Origin: Providencia heimbachae ATCC 35613
Lineage (GTDB): Bacteria > Pseudomonadota > Gammaproteobacteria > Enterobacterales > Enterobacteriaceae
Length of the DNA: 64,000 nucleotides
Reading direction: 5' to 3'
Assembly: GCF_001655055.1 (NCBI RefSeq)
Contig: NZ_LXEW01000015.1
Span: forward strand, 156,833 to 220,832
A program made the translations under genes and the position numbers. Positions 58,443-64,000 of the stretch are shown here, piece after piece (positions within the stretch are counted from its first letter, which is position 1; every line of letters starts with the position of its first letter). The notes under the pieces were generated by a model. That model saw only the letters and a program-made list of their open reading frames with translations, ran no database searches and was not told where the DNA came from.

Positions 58443-60197
58443 ATGAGCCAAACATTTATACCCGGCAAAGATGCCGCTCTTGAAGATTCCATCGCGGCAT
58501 TTCAAACCAAATTACAAAAATTGGGATTTGATATTGAAGAAGCGTCTTGGTTAAACCCTGTACCAAACGTTTGGTCAGTACATATTCGCGATAAAGAGTG
58601 CCCTCTTTGTTTTACCAATGGTAAAGGCGCAAGCAAAAAAGCGGCGTTAGCCTCTGCCCTTGGTGAGTATTTCGAGCGTTTATCAACTAATTACTTCTTT
58701 GCGGATTTTTATTTAGGTAAATCCATCGCAGAAGGGGATTTTGTTCATTATCCAAATGAAAAATGGTTCCCGTTAACTGAAGATGACAGCTTACCAGAAG
58801 GTATCCTTGATACTCGTCTGCTTAAATTTTATGACCCAGATGATGCATTAGCCGCTAGCCAGCTAATTGATTTACAATCTGGCAATGAAGAACGTGGAAT
58901 TTGTGCACTTCCATTTACACGTCAATCAGATGATGCGACGGTTTATATTCCAATGAATATCATTGGAAACCTGTATGTATCTAATGGGATGTCCGCAGGA
59001 AATACCGCAAATGAAGCTCGAGTTCAGGGGCTCTCTGAAGTTTTTGAACGTTTTGTAAAAAACCGCATTATTGCTGAAAGTATTAGCCTACCGACGATCC
59101 CTGAAGATGTCATGGCACGTTACCCAAGCGTTGTTGAAGCGATTGAAACCCTTGAAAAAGAAGGTTTCCCAATCTTCTGCTATGACGCTTCTCTTGGTGG
59201 CGAATTCCCAGTTATTTGCGTGGTATTATTTAATCCACAAAATGGGACTTGCTTTGCTTCTTTTGGCGCTCACCCTGACTTTGGTGTCGCTTTGGAGCGC
59301 ACAGTAACCGAATTATTACAAGGTCGTGGGCTAAAAGATCTCGATGTTTTCAATGCACCAACCTTCGATGATGAAGAAGTTGCAGAACATACAAACTTAG
59401 AAACTCACTTTATCGATTCAAGCGGTTTGATTAGCTGGGATCTGTTTAAAGACGATGCCGATTATCCGTTTGTCGATTGGAGTTTTAAAGGTACAACACA
59501 AGAAGAGTTTTCAACATTGATCAGCATCTTCAATAAATTAGATGCGGAAGTGTATATTGCTGACTATAACCACTTAGGCGTTTATGCTTGTCGTATTTTA
59601 GTCCCAGGAATGTCTGATATCTACCCAGTTGAAGACCTTCACATTGCGAATAATACAATGGGGGCTTGTTTACGCGATACCATTATGAGTCTGCCGGACA
59701 GTCAATTGAAAAAAGAAGATTATTTGGCACTCATCGAGCAATTAGACGATCACGGCTTAGATGATTTCACCCGTGTTCGCGAATTACTCGGTTTAGCTGT
59801 CGGTAAAGATAACGGCTGGAGCAACCTGCGTATTGGCGAATTAAAATCGATGTTAGCCCTTGCTGGCGGCGATCTTGACCAAGCCCTTGCTTGGGTAGAA
59901 TGGACGCAAGATTTTAATAGTTCAGTGCTCACACCGCAACGCGCTAACTATTATCGCTGTCTGCAAACTTTGTTGTTGCTCTCTCAAGAAGATGAACGCG
60001 CCCCGCAACAATATTACAATGCATTCATTCGTATGTATGGTGAGGAAACGGTTGATGCAGCATCCGCAGCTATTGCAGGTGAAACGTGTTTCTATGGCTT
60101 GTGGTCAATCGATGACGAATTAAAGGCCTTACCAGCTCACCAAGCCCTGCTTGCTGCTTATGAAAAACTGCAAAAAGCAAAACGCGCGAACGCCTAA
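58443..60197 (+). CDS. ycaO: YcaO, ribosomal protein S12 methylthiotransferase accessory factor
   Basis: 584 aa (586 in E. coli). ATP-binding YcaO domain in the N-terminal two-thirds (GKGASKKAALASALGEYFERLS, NGMSAGNTANEARVQGLSEVFERF and DIYPVEDLHIANNTMG hold the family's ATP/Mg2+ residues) and a C-terminal helical TPR-like part. E. coli YcaO aids RimO-dependent beta-methylthiolation of S12. It is not beside a peptide precursor or a cyclodehydratase partner, so a RiPP role is unlikely. It precedes focA-pflB as in E. coli. Confidence 0.94.
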   Translation: MSQTFIPGKDAALEDSIAAFQTKLQKLGFDIEEASWLNPVPNVWSVHIRDKECPLCFTNGKGASKKAALASALGEYFERLSTNYFFADFYLGKSIAEGDFVHYPNEKWFPLTEDDSLPEGILDTRLLKFYDPDDALAASQLIDLQSGNEERGICALPFTRQSDDATVYIPMNIIGNLYVSNGMSAGNTANEARVQGLSEVFERFVKNRIIAESISLPTIPEDVMARYPSVVEAIETLEKEGFPIFCYDASLGGEFPVICVVLFNPQNGTCFASFGAHPDFGVALERTVTELLQGRGLKDLDVFNAPTFDDEEVAEHTNLETHFIDSSGLISWDLFKDDADYPFVDWSFKGTTQEEFSTLISIFNKLDAEVYIADYNHLGVYACRILVPGMSDIYPVEDLHIANNTMGACLRDTIMSLPDSQLKKEDYLALIEQLDDHGLDDFTRVRELLGLAVGKDNGWSNLRIGELKSMLALAGGDLDQALAWVEWTQDFNSSVLTPQRANYYRCLQTLLLLSQEDERAPQQYYNAFIRMYGEETVDAASAAIAGETCFYGLWSIDDELKALPAHQALLAAYEKLQKAKRANA

Positions 60198-60297
60198 TAT
60201 AATTTAAGCGATATATAGCAAGTTATGAGGCTATCCCGATATCCATTGTGTCGTAATTTGGATAGCTGATCTTAATCAACGTGTATCTTAAAAGATA

Positions 60298-60335
60298 ATG
60301 GATAGGTAAAAGCTTCTAGGCTTTTATCTATCCAT
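60298..60335. terminator. Long stem-loop after ycaO
   Basis: ATGGATAGGTAAAAGC (60298-60313) and GCTTTTATCTATCCAT (60320-60335) pair over 15 of 16 positions with a six-base loop. No T-tract follows; probably a weak terminator or 3' stabilising hairpin. Confidence 0.5.
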
Positions 60336-60538
60336 AAACTAAATTTCATTTCAAAGTCATCATAATCATCTTATTTCATTAACATTTAGACCCTTTCATT
60401 TACTTAAAAACCCCTCCACCAATGACTTTTTAAAAATTTTTTATAAATTTTAAAATTTATTTTTATATTTATTATCAATAAGATAGTGATAACTTTAACT
60501 AAATATTAACATTAATGTATCCATTCTCAATGAAGAAC

Positions 60539-60583
60539 ATGATCCATATCAAATTTATCATTTATCCCGTTTGTTACTATAAT
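60539..60583 (+). promoter_or_regulatory. FNR-type promoter for focA-pflB
   Basis: ATGAT-CCAT-ATCAA (60539-60552) matches the FNR box TTGAT-N4-ATCAA at nine of ten positions. A perfect TATAAT -10 box lies at 60578-60583, so the FNR centre is about 41-44 bp before the likely start of transcription, the class II arrangement. This fits anaerobic induction of focA-pfl known in E. coli. The rest of the 60336-60623 gap is AT-rich leader DNA. Confidence 0.75.
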
Positions 60584-60623
60584 TGCGTGCTATAATTAAT
60601 CAACTTTGTAAGAGAGTGTTAGT

Positions 60624-61481
60624 ATGAAAGCTGACAACCCTTTTAATTTATTACCACCCGCTGTGATGGCTCAAATCGCAGATGATGCTGGGGTTTATAA
60701 AACCAATAAGCATCCTGCAATTACTTACTTGTCAGCATTTACTGCCGGTATATTTATTTCTATCGCTTTTGTTTTCTATATCACGGCAACAACAGGCGCC
60801 GCAGATGCACCGTTTGGTTTTACTAAACTGATTGGTGGAATTTGTTTCTCCCTTGGACTAATGTTAGTTGTTGTATGTGGTGCCGACCTATTTACTTCCA
60901 CTGTTCTCACTATTGTTTCTAAAGCAACAGGTAAAATTACTTGGGGCCAAATGTTGTTAAATTGGTTCAATGTCTATATTGGTAACCTGATTGGCGCGCT
61001 GTTTTTTGTTGCACTTATTTGGTTTGCGGGTCAATACACCGCAGCAAATGGTCAATGGGGACTGAATGTTCTGCAAACAACGAGTCACAAACTCCACCAT
61101 ACATTTATTGAAGCTGTTGCACTCGGAATTTTAGCAAATTTAATGGTTTGTTTAGCTGTTTGGATGAGTTATGCAGGCCGTAGCTTAACAGACAAACTGC
61201 TGGTTTTGGTGCTTCCTATCGCCATGTTTGTTGCCAGTGGATTTGAACATAGCATCGCAAATATGTTTATGATCCCTCTGGGTATCATGATTAAAGAATT
61301 TGCCCCGACTGAATATTGGACTCAAATTAATATGTCTCCCGATCAGTTTTCTCATCTGACGGTCAGCAATTTTATTACAGAAAACCTTATTCCTGTCACT
61401 ATCGGAAATATTATTGGCGGCGCTTTATTAGTCGGCCTAGTTTATTGGGTAATGCATTTACGTAGTGGCCAAAAACATTAA
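60624..61481 (+). CDS. focA: Formate channel FocA
   Basis: 285 aa, as in E. coli. Six transmembrane segments of the FNT family, pentameric in the inner membrane, passing formate in both directions. The N-terminal MKADNPFNLLPPAVMAQIADDAGVYK is the cytoplasmic gating region; the pore loop GADLFTSTVLTIV and the conserved pore histidine in ASGFEHSIANMF are visible. AGAGAG stands before the ATG. It lies 68 bp upstream of pflB in one operon, so formate made by PflB is exported by its neighbour. Confidence 0.97.
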   Translation: MKADNPFNLLPPAVMAQIADDAGVYKTNKHPAITYLSAFTAGIFISIAFVFYITATTGAADAPFGFTKLIGGICFSLGLMLVVVCGADLFTSTVLTIVSKATGKITWGQMLLNWFNVYIGNLIGALFFVALIWFAGQYTAANGQWGLNVLQTTSHKLHHTFIEAVALGILANLMVCLAVWMSYAGRSLTDKLLVLVLPIAMFVASGFEHSIANMFMIPLGIMIKEFAPTEYWTQINMSPDQFSHLTVSNFITENLIPVTIGNIIGGALLVGLVYWVMHLRSGQKH

Positions 61482-61549
61482 TGGTCACGCACACACACAA
61501 AAGATTTATTAAGATTTCTTAAAGATCCATTGTTAAAAGGTAAAGTATC

Positions 61550-63832
<2,283 letters not shown>

Positions 63833-63860
63833 TAATTAGCTTATTAAAATAAAGCATATT

Positions 63861-63890
63861 AAAGGCCCCTTTATTTGGGGCCTTTCTATC
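63861..63890 (+). terminator. pflB terminator
   Basis: AAAGGCCCC (63861-63869) and GGGGCCTTT (63877-63885) form a 9-bp stem followed by CTATCTTTG. Confidence 0.8.
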
Positions 63891-63933
63891 TTTGACAACA
63901 ACGAGAAACTGCAACTCGGAAAATTAATGAGCC

Positions 63934-64000
63934 ATATCCTAAATAATCCGAGCTGTAGGTAGGTTTATGTGACCCAAGTAGCTAAATGTAGCTAACCCCC
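63934..64000. repeat. Start of an ERIC-type repeat, cut by the window edge
   Basis: ATATCCTAAATAATCCGAG-type left end followed by CTGTAGGTAGG and TAGCTAAATGTAGCTA-like interior. It matches the left arm of the ERIC copies elsewhere in this window; the right arm lies outside. Confidence 0.6.

Noticed and set aside
58443..60197. ycaO as part of a ribosomally made peptide (RiPP) cluster
   Set aside because: Length, neighbours and sequence match the housekeeping E. coli YcaO next to focA-pflB; no precursor or partner enzyme is near.

Overview
This window looks like a chromosome segment of an AT-rich enterobacterium of the Morganellaceae, most likely Providencia or a close relative. That assignment is an inference from three things: gene order matching the E. 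coli 20-22 minute region in reverse, protein sequences close to but clearly distinct from E. coli, and ERIC repeats. No rRNA, tRNA, prophage, transposase or CRISPR array was found.

Layout. Positions 1-17600 hold rlmL (cut by the window edge), ycbX, zapC, pyrD, pepN, pncB, asnS, an OmpF-position porin, aspC, ycbL, mepK (ycbK) and ldtD (ycbB). aphA (about 18 kb) sits between ldtD and the cmoM-mukF-mukE-mukB operon (18.9-26.2 kb). Then come elyC, kdsB, ycaR, a divergent cold-shock-like gene, lpxK-msbA-comEC (lipid A synthesis and export plus a DNA-uptake channel homologue), ihfB, rpsA, cmk, aroA and serC. At about 40.5 kb the order jumps to the E. coli 15-minute block: pgm, seqA, ybfF, ybfE, fldA, fur, chiP. 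It then returns to ycaO-focA-pflB at the right end.

Accessory DNA. Two insertions stand out. (1) Between ybfF and ybfE, which are neighbours in E. coli, lies a three-gene operon of ABC exporter, membrane-fusion protein and second ABC exporter (44.3-49.9 kb). This is the RtxB-RtxD-RtxE order of the atypical type I secretion system that exports MARTX toxins, but no toxin, acyltransferase or TolC gene is nearby. (2) Between chiP and ycaO lie a secreted epoxide-hydrolase-like protein with all the residues of the Pseudomonas Cif active site, a divergent TetR repressor with two tandem 22-bp operators in the shared promoter, an SGNH esterase downstream of the repressor, and periplasmic asparaginase II.

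Functional themes are cell-envelope building (lpxK, msbA, kdsB, aroA, ldtD, mepK, elyC), chromosome organisation (mukFEB, seqA, ihfB, and a helically phased GATC array beside zapC), translation (asnS, rpsA, cmoM, rlmL, ycaO) and anaerobic metabolism (focA-pflB with a good FNR box). Six ERIC-type repeats, from a near-canonical copy to a remnant of about 47 bp, are scattered between genes.
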